A DNA stretch of 64,000 nucleotides from Alteromonas confluentis (lineage in GTDB: Bacteria; Pseudomonadota; Gammaproteobacteria; Enterobacterales; Alteromonadaceae). A program made the translations under genes and the position numbers. Under the pieces are notes generated by a model. That model was not told the DNA's origin. It did not search any database and worked only from the letters and a program-made list of their open reading frames with translations. Numbering within the stretch: the first letter of the stretch is position 1; every line of letters begins with the position of its first letter. The stretch lies in NCBI RefSeq assembly GCF_001757105.1, contig NZ_MDHN01000008.1:1-64000 (forward strand), written 5' to 3'. Below, in pieces: positions 17,772-26,271 of this stretch.

Positions 17772-19307
17772 GTGGAAGTTTCTGCGTATCTCGCATCAAG
17801 TCACCAATTTTTTTCTAGTGAATTATTCCATCGGGTTCAGATGGCGGGGTTGTTTGCCGATAGTAAAACCTTTGCTGATGCCGAGCCCAAAAGCGACATC
17901 ACGCTAATTCTTAATGCCTATAAAGAACAGCTACCCGCAGACAACGAAAGTCTGCTTGCGTTTGTAAACATGCATTTCGTTATTCCTACTCCTCCGCAGG
18001 AACCTGAAGTGCAATCAGAAGATTTGCAAGCGTATATTACCCGGCTTTGGCCGGCACTTACCCGTAAAGGGGTAACACAAACCGCTGGCTCACTTCTGCC
18101 CCTTCCTTGCGATTATCTGGTACCGGGAGGACGTTTCCGGGAAATTTATTATTGGGATAGTTTTTTTACTTCTCTGGGATTAATGCGTTCAGGCTATGAA
18201 GCGCAGGTGCAAAGTATGGTCGATAACTTCATTTCTTTGCAGCAGTCGGTGGGGCTTATCCCTAATGGGAGTCGGACCTATTACTCAAGCCGTTCTCAGC
18301 CGCCCGTGTTGGCTTTAATGATTTCTCTGCTTGAGAAAAACGGCGTCGAAGCAGAGCCGGAAGATCTCAATGGCTATTATTTACAAGCCCTCATCCGAGA
18401 ACATCACTTCTGGATGAACGGCGCTGATGAAATTACCGGCTCCGGTGCAATACAGCGGGCAGTGAAGCTACCCGACGGAGAGTTGCTTAACCGTTATTGG
18501 GATGACAGTGCGACACCGCGCCCCGAGTCGTATCGTGAAGATGTGGAATTAGCGCAAGGGCTGTCAGAGTCAGACGCACAAGTGTTTTACCGTAACATTC
18601 GGGCGGCGTGCGAATCCGGTTGGGATTTTAGTTCGCGCTGGTTGGCTGATCCGGAATCACTGTTGAGCATTCAAACAACCGACTTAATTCCTGTTGATTT
18701 AAATTGTTTGTTGGTGATTTTAGAGCAAACTATCGCTCGGCTCAGTGCACATGTGCATGGTGAAGACGACGAACAAAAGCAGGTTTGGCAGCAGAAGGCG
18801 CAAGCCCGTATCGACGCCATCAACAAATATTGCTGGCGAGAAGACATGGGAGCCTTTGTCGATTTTAATCATAAACAGATGCAGCCATCGTCAGTTCACG
18901 CGTTGAGCACCGTGTTACCTTTATTTGCGGGCATCGCCAACAGTGAGCAGGCCGACAAAGTGGCCCAGGCACTGCAAACCCAGTTTTTGCAAAAGGGCGG
19001 ATTACTGACCTCCGTGAATCAAACTACACAGCAATGGGATGCACCGAACGGCTGGGCACCTTTGCAGTGGTTTGCAGTAGAAGCACTGAAAGCGTATGGA
19101 AAAATGGAACTGGCAGAAGAGATTGCCAATCGCTGGCTCGAAACGGTGAATAATTACTATCAGTGTCATCACACTCTTATGGAGAAATACAATGTAGTTG
19201 ATACCACTGCCAGCGCGAAAGGGGGAGAGTATGAAGTGCAGCATGGCTTTGGCTGGACGAATGGAGTCGTTCAGGCGTTTTTCGCATTGCAAAAAGCGAC
19301 GCAGTGA
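17772..19307 (+). CDS. treF: GH37 trehalase, cytoplasmic
   Basis: A 511-residue enzyme carrying both trehalase signatures: PGGRFREIYYWDSFF near residue 118 and QWDAPNGWAPLQW near 418, plus the N-terminal LFADSKTFADAEPK and the C-terminal YNV...GGEYEVQHGFGWTNGV. It splits alpha,alpha-trehalose into two glucoses. There is no signal peptide, so it resembles cytoplasmic TreF rather than periplasmic TreA. The start is a GTG at 17772, supported by GGAGAGGG 5-6 bases upstream that overlaps the permease stop. Substrate assignment for the whole locus rests on this gene. Confidence 0.93.
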   Translation: MEVSAYLASSHQFFSSELFHRVQMAGLFADSKTFADAEPKSDITLILNAYKEQLPADNESLLAFVNMHFVIPTPPQEPEVQSEDLQAYITRLWPALTRKGVTQTAGSLLPLPCDYLVPGGRFREIYYWDSFFTSLGLMRSGYEAQVQSMVDNFISLQQSVGLIPNGSRTYYSSRSQPPVLALMISLLEKNGVEAEPEDLNGYYLQALIREHHFWMNGADEITGSGAIQRAVKLPDGELLNRYWDDSATPRPESYREDVELAQGLSESDAQVFYRNIRAACESGWDFSSRWLADPESLLSIQTTDLIPVDLNCLLVILEQTIARLSAHVHGEDDEQKQVWQQKAQARIDAINKYCWREDMGAFVDFNHKQMQPSSVHALSTVLPLFAGIANSEQADKVAQALQTQFLQKGGLLTSVNQTTQQWDAPNGWAPLQWFAVEALKAYGKMELAEEIANRWLETVNNYYQCHHTLMEKYNVVDTTASAKGGEYEVQHGFGWTNGVVQAFFALQKATQ

Positions 19308-19386
19308 GTCGCTGTTCATGCACTGAGACTCTTTAACCTTATTATTCAACTACTCCGTTGCAGTATCGGGGGGCTACGACATCCCG

Positions 19387-20565
19387 TTATGCTTTAACCA
19401 GCGACAGTTTTTGCTGATTGAAGCGTTCGGCTTTGTTACGCCCACCTTTCTTCGCGCGATACATCGCATTGTCAGCCCTTTCCAGCACTACGTGCCAATT
19501 CAGGTCGTCCGGCTCCATGGCGGCAATGCCCAAGCTAACGGAAAGGGGAATGGTGTCTGTGGGGGTAACAAACGGCGCTGCATGAATTGCACGACGCACT
19601 CTTTCAGCGACGACTTCAATGTCGTTGATTTGCAGACCCGAAAACATTAACACGAACTCCTCGCCGCCATGGCGAAAATGGTAGTCGTATTCCCGGGTGG
19701 CGTCTTTTGCCACGCTAGCGATATGTTTCAAAGCATGGTCGCCAATCAAATGGCCGTAGGTGTCGTTTACCTTTTTAAAATAATCGATATCGAAAGTCAC
19801 AAAAGCAAACGTGGTTTTGTCGCGTTGACAGCGGGCAAACTCCCGGGTGGCAAACTCATTCAGTGCATGACGGTTATACCATCCTGAAAGGGCGTCAGTT
19901 CGTGAAAGGTTTCTAAGCGTCGTTTCACGATGCCACGCATGAATAAATATCACCCCAAGCGTAATTCCTGCATCGTATAAGGTGGTGGCCAGCAAGTTTG
20001 TTGTTTGCACAATATCATCCCCGAGATACTCCAGTTTTTCCGGGTACGACAACACCATGCCCATATGCACGAGCGTATAAACAATGAATAAGGAAAGCGC
20101 GCATCCCGCAGCCCAATATCCTTTTCCCAGTGAAGAGTTTCTAAAACGCCAAAGATGAAAAAGCGAGAGCCCATTTAAGGCCATCATCATTGGCAGAATA
20201 GTGAGGAGCCGAAAGGTAACGCTCTCACTCACGTGAGGAGCAAACTGAATCAAAAACACCATTGCACAGATAGAAGCGATGGTGAGGTAAGCATTTTCAT
20301 TGCGAGTATGTCGAACAATGCCGCTGAAAATGAATCCGTGGGCGGCGATATACATCACATTAGACAGCACCGGCGATAACAACCAGGGAAGTGTGAAAAA
20401 CGTCGATACAAGAATTGATAGATTACAGCTAAAGAACAGAACACCGGCAATAGCCCAATCGCACATCGCTTTGTTCGTTTTATTTGTGATGTACAGCGAC
20501 ACCAAGGCGGCAGCCGTCATCGCACTGAACATTACAGTGCTGATTGTCAGAGTTAACAAATCCAT
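19387..20565 (-). CDS. Membrane-bound diguanylate cyclase
   Basis: About 392 residues: roughly six to eight hydrophobic helices (MDLLTLTISTVMFSAMTAAALVSL onward to about 210), then a GGDEF domain. The active-site motif is GGEEF, and REYD five residues before it is a complete RxxD inhibitory site, so it should make c-di-GMP and show product inhibition. DALSGWYNRHAL and NAMYRAKKGGRN are the usual flanking motifs. The frame stays open to a TTG at 20652, but ATG 20565 begins the first membrane helix and is preferred. It stands alone; the stimulus is unknown. Confidence 0.88.
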   Translation of the reverse strand: MDLLTLTISTVMFSAMTAAALVSLYITNKTNKAMCDWAIAGVLFFSCNLSILVSTFFTLPWLLSPVLSNVMYIAAHGFIFSGIVRHTRNENAYLTIASICAMVFLIQFAPHVSESVTFRLLTILPMMMALNGLSLFHLWRFRNSSLGKGYWAAGCALSLFIVYTLVHMGMVLSYPEKLEYLGDDIVQTTNLLATTLYDAGITLGVIFIHAWHRETTLRNLSRTDALSGWYNRHALNEFATREFARCQRDKTTFAFVTFDIDYFKKVNDTYGHLIGDHALKHIASVAKDATREYDYHFRHGGEEFVLMFSGLQINDIEVVAERVRRAIHAAPFVTPTDTIPLSVSLGIAAMEPDDLNWHVVLERADNAMYRAKKGGRNKAERFNQQKLSLVKA

Positions 20566-20735
20566 TTGATATCCAAAGTGATGGGAAGCGTATCGGACTC
20601 CGTGATACAGGGTTGATAATCTGATGCATAACCCGATGCAATTCAATATCAATGCGATGAATGGGTAATGATTTGTGAAAAAAAACAGGTATTGTAGATA
20701 TCAACTAAAGGTATTATTAAGCGGAGCCGGAATTT

Positions 20736-21407
20736 ATGGCCAGTCAACGCGCAGTTAACAAAAACACCCGTGCTATTTTGTTTGATCACGACGGCACCCT
20801 CATCGATTCTGAACAGGTGCATTTTGCACTCTGGCAAAGTGTGCTTCGCGACTACGGAGTAGACATATCAGAGGCGTTTTATGCAGATGTCATGGCGGGA
20901 ATTCCTGTTGCACAAAATGCCGTTGATGCGGTAAAGGCATTTTCGCTGAGCGTTTCACCGGAGCAATTGGCCGCTATTAAGCATGCGCGTACCAATGCGT
21001 ATCTCGCTAAACAACCCTTCCCGTTAATGCCTCACGCCGTCGACACCATCAAGCAGTGTTATCAAAGTGGTTACCAACTGGCTATTGTCACGGGTGGAAG
21101 TCGTCAATCGGTGGAGCGTACGCTGGACGCCCGGGGTATTCGGCATATGATTTCAGTTACGGTAACGGTTGAGGATGTCGAGCACAGTAAACCCGCTCCG
21201 GATTGCTACCTTAAAGCCATGAAAATGCTGGGCCGAAAACCCCAAGAATGTGTTGCCGTAGAAGATACTGAACATGGTATGCGTTCGGCGTTAGCCGCAG
21301 GAGCCGGTTGCGTGGTTATTCCTACTAGCCATTCTGCGCAGCACGATTTCTCTGGCGCAACGGCACAATATCCGTCCTTGCAAGCCTGGTGGATGATGGA
21401 ACGCTAG
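20736..21407 (+). CDS. HAD-superfamily hydrolase, beta-phosphoglucomutase-like
   Basis: A 223-residue protein with HAD motif I FDHDGTLIDSE (nucleophile and acid/base aspartates in D-H-D), motif II IVTGGS, motif III with K in HSKPAPDCYLKA, and motif IV VAVEDTEHGMRSALAAG. The helical cap lies between motifs I and II, which is subclass Ia, the group that includes beta-phosphoglucomutase, phosphoglycolate phosphatase and YqaB-like sugar phosphatases. No maltose or trehalose phosphorylase is nearby, so I would not call it PgmB. Divergent from the diguanylate cyclase. Confidence 0.85.
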   Translation: MASQRAVNKNTRAILFDHDGTLIDSEQVHFALWQSVLRDYGVDISEAFYADVMAGIPVAQNAVDAVKAFSLSVSPEQLAAIKHARTNAYLAKQPFPLMPHAVDTIKQCYQSGYQLAIVTGGSRQSVERTLDARGIRHMISVTVTVEDVEHSKPAPDCYLKAMKMLGRKPQECVAVEDTEHGMRSALAAGAGCVVIPTSHSAQHDFSGATAQYPSLQAWWMMER

Positions 21408-21491
21408 GCAGTTTAGTCATTGGTAGCATTGAATTCGTTGGCGAATTCTTAAAAAATACGATGAGCTTTGATAATTAAAAAGGCGAATTTC

Positions 21492-22778
21492 TTGCGCATA
21501 ATACGTGGTCTGGTCATTCTTTTTTTGCTTTGTTTGTTGGCGCTGACAAGCATCGTGGTATTGATGGTCGAAACTGAACCTAAAGTTGATGTTAAAGCGG
21601 CGGAGCAGGTTGCTGATGCCGACACCGTTCATGACTTATTAGCGCAACTGGAATCCAGTGTGACAGACCGGCACCAGGCCCACACGATTACCATAAACAC
21701 GCAACAATTGGATGCTATAGTCGGGTTTCTTCAACGCGCGACAGCCGGTTTTAGAGGGAAAGTGTCAGTCACGCCAGACGCAACACGGGTGCAAGCCAGT
21801 ATTGCCATACCTGTTGAATTGTTCGACGGTTATCTGAATATTGATGCTACGTTGTTGCCAGCCAATGCCTTTGTGCTGGAGCAAGTGAAGGTGGGCGATC
21901 TCTACATTCCCGGCGGCATGGCCGTAGGCCTCACTGAATGGCTTGTTAACCGTTGGACGCAAAGCAATATTGCTACGCAGGCTCGCGAGCAAATAGAAAA
22001 AGTCAGCATGAGCAATGAAGAAGTCATGGTGTCGTTGCGCCCTATGGACGGCTTTCTGCGTCAGCTGAATGAAGTGAAAAATGGTCTGTCGGTGGATCAG
22101 GACGACGAACTTCGGGATATGACGGCTTACTATCTTCAGTACATTGCCTGGCAAGATATTACTTTGGCCGACACGCCGCAACCGGCAATCGATTTTATCC
22201 GTCTGACAATGAAGCGCGCAGCACAGCGCAGTTCGCCAGAAGATGCCGCCGAACATAATAAAGCGGCTATTCTGGCGTTAGCGATTTTTATCGGCCATCA
22301 CCGGGTAGCGAATTTTGTCGGTGATGTACAACCCGACGCGGAAAAAGCGTTAAAACCATTAACGCCGCCATTGCTCCGCGGCAGGAACGATCTCGCCCGA
22401 CATTTTCTTATCTCGGCAGCGCTTAAAATTCTCAGTGAGCAGGGTGTCACGCTGGCCATTGGTGAATTCAAAGAGTTAATGGACCGCGCCATTGGCGGCA
22501 GTGGTTATTCGTTTGTTGATCTAAGTGCAGATATGGCTGGCGTCGAATTTGCGGAGGTTGCTACATCGCCCAAGCATGCCCAGGAAGTGCAGAATATGTT
22601 GTCTCAGATGCACGATGATAGCGTGATTATGCCGCCCATAGATGGGTTAGCAGAAGGGTTATCGAAAACCCAGTTTGAAGACAAATTTGGTGCCGTTGAC
22701 AGCAACGACTATCTTGATGAGGTTGCCAAAATTAAAGCGCGTCTTGCCACTATTGCGCTCTATCAGTTAGATAACTGA
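21492..22778 (+). CDS. Unknown membrane-anchored protein
   Basis: I do not recognise a family. One N-terminal hydrophobic segment (IIRGLVILFLLCLLALTSIVVLMV) is followed by a long soluble part, so it is probably anchored in the inner membrane facing the periplasm. Features: an early beta-rich section resembling lipid-binding DUF-type folds (TITINTQQLDAIVGFLQRATAGFRGKVSVTPDATRVQASIAIP), a helical middle, and a conserved-looking stretch FIGHHRVANFVGD near 270. No ATG opens the frame: TTG 21492 has AAGGCGA 6 bases upstream and begins the anchor; TTG 21468 is the alternative. Confidence 0.7.
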   Translation: MRIIRGLVILFLLCLLALTSIVVLMVETEPKVDVKAAEQVADADTVHDLLAQLESSVTDRHQAHTITINTQQLDAIVGFLQRATAGFRGKVSVTPDATRVQASIAIPVELFDGYLNIDATLLPANAFVLEQVKVGDLYIPGGMAVGLTEWLVNRWTQSNIATQAREQIEKVSMSNEEVMVSLRPMDGFLRQLNEVKNGLSVDQDDELRDMTAYYLQYIAWQDITLADTPQPAIDFIRLTMKRAAQRSSPEDAAEHNKAAILALAIFIGHHRVANFVGDVQPDAEKALKPLTPPLLRGRNDLARHFLISAALKILSEQGVTLAIGEFKELMDRAIGGSGYSFVDLSADMAGVEFAEVATSPKHAQEVQNMLSQMHDDSVIMPPIDGLAEGLSKTQFEDKFGAVDSNDYLDEVAKIKARLATIALYQLDN

Positions 22779-22813
22779 CAGAGCGCCAACATCGCTTCAG
22801 CCAATGTGAGGCG

Positions 22814-23125
22814 TTATTGCTTACCAACAGCCTGAAACTGAGCCAGGGTCGTTAACGCCAGTTCAATTTTCTTTACCAGTGGAGCGAGGCCAGCCTTAAA
22901 CGTGGCTTCGTCGCTGTCTTTAATGGCTTGCCAGTCTCTGGCGATTTCTTCTATATAGGGTGAGAATCGTTTTGAGCTGGTTTCAAAACCACTTTCCTCG
23001 GTAAAAATGGCCTGAAATTTTCCTTTTTGAGACTGCTGTAATTGATCAAGAAATGCATCTGCATCAATGGCTTTACGGTGCAGAGTCTGCAAAGTGTCCT
23101 GAAGTTGGTCGTTGATCGCCTGCAT
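22814..23125 (-). CDS. Unknown small soluble protein
   Basis: 103 residues, no recognisable domain, predicted almost wholly helical (MQAINDQLQDTLQTLHRKAIDADAFLDQLQQ...LVKKIELALTTLAQFQ). Real coding is supported by a good ribosome site (GGAGAACC before ATG 23125) and even codon use. It ends 36 bp from the convergent gene at 21492-22778, and its start codon is 18 bp from the sigma-28 site of the next plus-strand gene, so the divergent arrangement hints at a link with motility. Confidence 0.6.
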   Translation of the reverse strand: MQAINDQLQDTLQTLHRKAIDADAFLDQLQQSQKGKFQAIFTEESGFETSSKRFSPYIEEIARDWQAIKDSDEATFKAGLAPLVKKIELALTTLAQFQAVGKQ

Positions 23126-23143
23126 GGTTCTCCGAAATTCTGC

Positions 23144-23170
23144 TAAAGTTGTTTAAAGTATGGTCGATAA
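23144..23170 (+). promoter_or_regulatory. Sigma-28 (FliA) promoter of yjfB-like gene
   Basis: TAAAGTTG (23144-23151), an 11-base spacer, then GTCGATAA (23163-23170). The enteric sigma-28 consensus is TAAAGTTT-N11-GCCGATAA, so this matches in 14 of 16 positions with exact spacing. It points to the small motility-type gene at 23234. Confidence 0.82.
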
Positions 23171-23179
23171 CACTGAGAG

Positions 23180-23203
23180 GTGGGCAATTCTGCCCACTTT
23201 TTT
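23180..23203 (+). terminator. Terminator-like hairpin in yjfB 5' leader
   Basis: A perfect 7-bp stem GTGGGCA/TGCCCAC with loop ATTC is followed by six Ts. It begins only about 10 bases past the -10 element of the sigma-28 promoter, too close to act as an ordinary terminator of that transcript; it may instead cap the mRNA 5' end or stop read-through from upstream. Confidence 0.65.
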
Positions 23204-23233
23204 ATCTTGCTACAAGCAACAAAGGAAACTGGT

Positions 23234-23425
23234 ATGGATATACAAGGTGCAGGTGCCTCTGGTACATCCGGTGCGTCGCTTGAGTTGGCCTCTCTGAAGC
23301 TGGCAAAAAGCCAGCAGCAACAAGAGGGAAAAGCTTCGCTTCAGCTGTTGGAATCGGCCGCTGACGTACCAAAACCATCATCCGGGAATCCGTCGTTGGG
23401 TGCCAACGTAGATACCTACGCGTGA
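23234..23425 (+). CDS. YjfB-family putative motility protein
   Basis: 63 residues: MDIQGAGASG at the start, a glutamine/lysine-rich amphipathic middle (SLKLAKSQQQQEGKASLQLLESA) and a PSLGANVDTYA tail. This pattern (MDI start, helical Q-rich middle, LG-x-N-x-D end) is that of the YjfB_motility family, found in flagellated bacteria with unknown biochemical role. ATG 23234 with AAAGGAAA upstream is the start; the frame is open earlier but runs through the hairpin. The sigma-28 promoter upstream independently supports a late flagellar class gene. Confidence 0.75.
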   Translation: MDIQGAGASGTSGASLELASLKLAKSQQQQEGKASLQLLESAADVPKPSSGNPSLGANVDTYA

Positions 23426-23426
23426 T

Positions 23427-24452
23427 TTAAGGGTGTAATTGTAAGTCGACAGGCGTTTTGCCGGGCTGGCCGCCAATCTCCCTGGTGAGTTTAGGTACCA
23501 GATACCCCGGCAGGCGCTTTATCATTCCGGCCATCAGCATTTTGGCTTTTTCATCGGACACCTCGAAGTGGGCGGCGCCGAGTACTTTATCTAACTGAAA
23601 TAAATAATACGGCATTACCCCTGCCTGGAACGATGCTTCCTGCAAATCAACCAGAGCATCCTCAGAATCATTCACCCCTTTAAGCAGCACCGACTGATTA
23701 AGTAACATAACGCCCGCCTTGCGCAGCAGGTTAAGGCGTTCTATTAATAATAGACTGAACTCGTTGGCATGGTTCGCATGCAGTACCACGATCACCGGTA
23801 TGGGCAACTCACTTATCCAGTTCACAAACGCACTATCGAGCCGCTCCGGCATCACTACGGGTAAGCGGGTGTGAATACGCAAGCGACGCACGTGGGGAAT
23901 ACGCGCTATTTCATTGGCTAGCCAGCTCAAGTGGTCATCTTTGGCCATGAGTGGATCGCCGCCAGAGAAAATCACTTCGTTGATGTTCTTATCGGCAGCA
24001 ATGTACTTCAGGGCTTCCGTCCACTCACGTTTGCTTACCGCGTTTTCAGCGTAGGGAAAATGACGACGGAAACAATAGCGACAGTTCACCGCACAGCCGC
24101 CACGCACAATCAGTAAAACCCGGCTTTGATATTTGTGCAGTAGCCCTTTCCCCGCCGTGTCGTGCTCTTCCAGCGGATCAGCACTGTAACCGGGGGCAGC
24201 TTCGAACTCGTCTGTCAGTGGCATCACCTGGCGCAATAAAGGGTCGTGCCAGTTTCCTTTCTCCATCAAAGAAGCAAAGTGGCGAGGAACACGCATGGGA
24301 AATAATCGTCTGGCAGTTCCGTGGTGACCAAGGTGCTCAGCATCGAGATCGAGGTAGTTCAACAGGTCTTCCGGGCGAGTAAACGCCATTGCAAGATCTT
24401 TTTGCCAGTTTGTCTCTACAGACAGCCTATTTTTAGGTATTATTTGCGCCAC
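23427..24452 (-). CDS. epmB: EF-P beta-lysylation protein EpmB (radical SAM lysine 2,3-aminomutase)
   Basis: A 341-residue radical SAM enzyme that turns L-alpha-lysine into (R)-beta-lysine for attachment to elongation factor P. The CxxxCxxC iron-sulfur motif appears as [11 protein letters not shown], preceded by [20 protein letters not shown] and followed by [14 protein letters not shown], all typical of EpmB/YjeK. The GTG at 24452 (protein starting [20 protein letters not shown]) gives the family length; the frame is open further, to 24764, but that extension runs across the efp coding region. Divergent from efp with 36 bp between starts. Confidence 0.93.
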   Translation of the reverse strand: MAQIIPKNRLSVETNWQKDLAMAFTRPEDLLNYLDLDAEHLGHHGTARRLFPMRVPRHFASLMEKGNWHDPLLRQVMPLTDEFEAAPGYSADPLEEHDTAGKGLLHKYQSRVLLIVRGGCAVNCRYCFRRHFPYAENAVSKREWTEALKYIAADKNINEVIFSGGDPLMAKDDHLSWLANEIARIPHVRRLRIHTRLPVVMPERLDSAFVNWISELPIPVIVVLHANHANEFSLLLIERLNLLRKAGVMLLNQSVLLKGVNDSEDALVDLQEASFQAGVMPYYLFQLDKVLGAAHFEVSDEKAKMLMAGMIKRLPGYLVPKLTREIGGQPGKTPVDLQLHP

Positions 24453-24488
24453 TTCGTATTTACACCTTATGTATTGGCAGAGAAAAAT

Positions 24489-25058
24489 ATGGCTTTTTAC
24501 AGCACTAACGAATTCAAAGGCGGCCTCAAGATCATGCTTGACGGCGAACCTTGTAACATTCTTGAAAACGAATACGTAAAACCAGGAAAGGGTCAGGCAT
24601 TTAACCGCGTTAAAATCCGTAAACTTATTTCCGGTAAAGTTCTTGAAAAAACGTTCCGCTCTGGTGAAACAGTAGAAGGCGCTGACGTGATGGATACGGA
24701 ATTGGCCTACCTGTACACCGACGGCGAATTCTACCACTTTATGAATAACGATACATTCGAACAAATCGCGGCAGATGAAAAAGCGGTTGGCGAAAACGTT
24801 AAATGGTTAAAAGAGAATGATGTGTGCACCATCACGTTGTGGAATGGCGCGCCTATCACCGTTTCTCCGCCCAACTTCGTAGAGCTGGAAATTACCGAAA
24901 CAGATCCAGGTCTGAAGGGCGATACTGCAGGTACCGGTGGTAAACCAGCAACGCTGTCTACCGGCGCTGTTGTTCGTGTTCCTCTGTTCGTACAGACAGG
25001 CGAAGTGATCCGTGTGGACACGCGCTCTGGCGAATACGTGTCACGCGCACAAAAATAA
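24489..25058 (+). CDS. efp: Elongation factor P
   Basis: 189 residues, three beta-barrel domains. EF-P binds between the P and E sites and relieves ribosome stalling at proline runs. The modified lysine is Lys34 in the loop [11 protein letters not shown], exactly where EpmA adds beta-lysine. ATG 24489 is the conserved start ([17 protein letters not shown]). A terminator follows, then epmA, so the substrate, the lysine mutase and the ligase are together. Confidence 0.97.
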   Translation: MAFYSTNEFKGGLKIMLDGEPCNILENEYVKPGKGQAFNRVKIRKLISGKVLEKTFRSGETVEGADVMDTELAYLYTDGEFYHFMNNDTFEQIAADEKAVGENVKWLKENDVCTITLWNGAPITVSPPNFVELEITETDPGLKGDTAGTGGKPATLSTGAVVRVPLFVQTGEVIRVDTRSGEYVSRAQK

Positions 25059-25067
25059 GCAATTCCT

Positions 25068-25096
25068 GACGGCGCTCTTGCGCCGTCTGCTTTTTT
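25068..25096 (+). terminator. Intrinsic terminator after efp
   Basis: An 8-bp stem GACGGCGC / GCGCCGTC with a TCTT loop is followed by TGCTTTTTT. It lies 10 bp after the efp stop and 19 bp before epmA, so efp is probably transcribed more strongly than epmA. Confidence 0.85.
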
Positions 25097-25114
25097 CACT
25101 TCAAGCTCCCTCTT

Positions 25115-26095
25115 ATGCAAACACCTTCTGACGCCTGGCAGCCCACCGCCGCCTTCGATAACCTGCGCCAACGTGCGGCATTGTTACGCACCATTCGCGA
25201 ATTCTTTTATCAGCGCGATGTGCTGGAAGTCGATACACCTCTGTTAAGCCACGGCACAGTTACCGATGTGCATCTTGCAGCCTTTTCCAGTGCGTTTTCT
25301 CACAGCGAAACAGGCAAACCAGAAACGCTGTATCTGCAAACCTCGCCAGAATATGCCATGAAGCGCTTGCTGTGCGCGGGCAGTGATTCTATCTATCAGA
25401 TTTGCAAAGCGTTTCGCCACGAAGGGGCTGGGCGGTTTCACAATCCGGAATTTACCATGTTGGAATGGTATCGTACCGGATTCGACCATCACGCACTGAT
25501 GGCGGAGATGGATGAACTGTTGCAGGCCACGTTGAATACCGATCCGGCGGAAAAGGTCAGCTATCAGGACGTGTTTATACGCCAGTTATCGGTCGACCCA
25601 TTAACGGCACCGGTAGAGGTTCTGCAAAAAAAAGCCGTTGAGTGTGGCCTGGATATGAATGCCGGGCTTCCAGACGATGCCGATACACTGTTGCAACTAC
25701 TCTTCAGTTTATACATCGAGCCTCTTATTGGAGCCGATTCGCCTTGTTTTGTTTATGGCTTTCCTGCATCGCAAGCTGCACTCGCGAAAGTAAATGCAGA
25801 CGATCCACGCACCGCAGATCGCTTTGAGGTGTATTTCAAAGGCGTTGAGCTGGCCAATGGCTTCTATGAACTGGCTAATGCCAGTGAGCAGCGCCAGCGT
25901 TTTCTTGCCGATAATGCAAAACGTGAGGAAATCGGCTTACCTCCTTTACCCGTAGACGAATACTTCCTTTCAGCGCTGGCGTCAGGACTACCCGACTGTG
26001 CCGGTGTGGCACTCGGTATCGATCGTTTATTGATGCTTAAACTGGGTGCTTCTCATATACAAGACGTAATCACTTTTCCGGTATCTCGGGCCTAA
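25115..26095 (+). CDS. epmA: EF-P lysine-lysyltransferase EpmA (GenX/PoxA)
   Basis: A 326-residue class II lysyl-tRNA synthetase paralogue lacking the anticodon-binding domain, as in EpmA. Motif 2 region appears as CKAFRHEGAGRFHNPEFTMLEWYR; motif 3 as GVALGIDRLLML. Substrate-pocket sequences FKGVELANGFYELANASEQ are present. It activates (R)-beta-lysine and transfers it to EF-P Lys34. EpmC, the hydroxylase of the enteric pathway, is not seen in the window. Confidence 0.95.
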   Translation: MQTPSDAWQPTAAFDNLRQRAALLRTIREFFYQRDVLEVDTPLLSHGTVTDVHLAAFSSAFSHSETGKPETLYLQTSPEYAMKRLLCAGSDSIYQICKAFRHEGAGRFHNPEFTMLEWYRTGFDHHALMAEMDELLQATLNTDPAEKVSYQDVFIRQLSVDPLTAPVEVLQKKAVECGLDMNAGLPDDADTLLQLLFSLYIEPLIGADSPCFVYGFPASQAALAKVNADDPRTADRFEVYFKGVELANGFYELANASEQRQRFLADNAKREEIGLPPLPVDEYFLSALASGLPDCAGVALGIDRLLMLKLGASHIQDVITFPVSRA

Positions 26096-26222
26096 TACAA
26101 TACCGTTGCTTCTTTGTTAATGGGTTTCCTACGATAGAAAATGTCATTGTTATGTTATATCATCGATAATTAACTGCTTTCATCGGTGAATGGGGATTGA
26201 CCTCAGACCGCTTTCCGTTAAA

Positions 26223-26236
26223 AATGTTATAACATT
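26223..26236. promoter_or_regulatory. Palindrome upstream of zinc-type receptor, possible Zur site
   Basis: A perfect 14-bp palindrome AATGTTATAACATT lies 35 bp before the receptor start codon. The half-site AATGTTAT is that of Zur boxes, but the two halves are closer than in the usual gammaproteobacterial box, so the assignment rests partly on the histidine-rich receptor it precedes. A weaker, similar sequence (TGTTATGTTATATCA) lies near 26148. Confidence 0.45.
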
Positions 26237-26271
26237 ACAAAAAATCATTAGTAGTTGACGGAACATCCCCC

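Noticed and set aside
21431-21448. GAATTCG/CGAATTC inverted repeat as a terminator of the HAD gene
   Set aside because: No T run follows on the plus strand; the stem is short.
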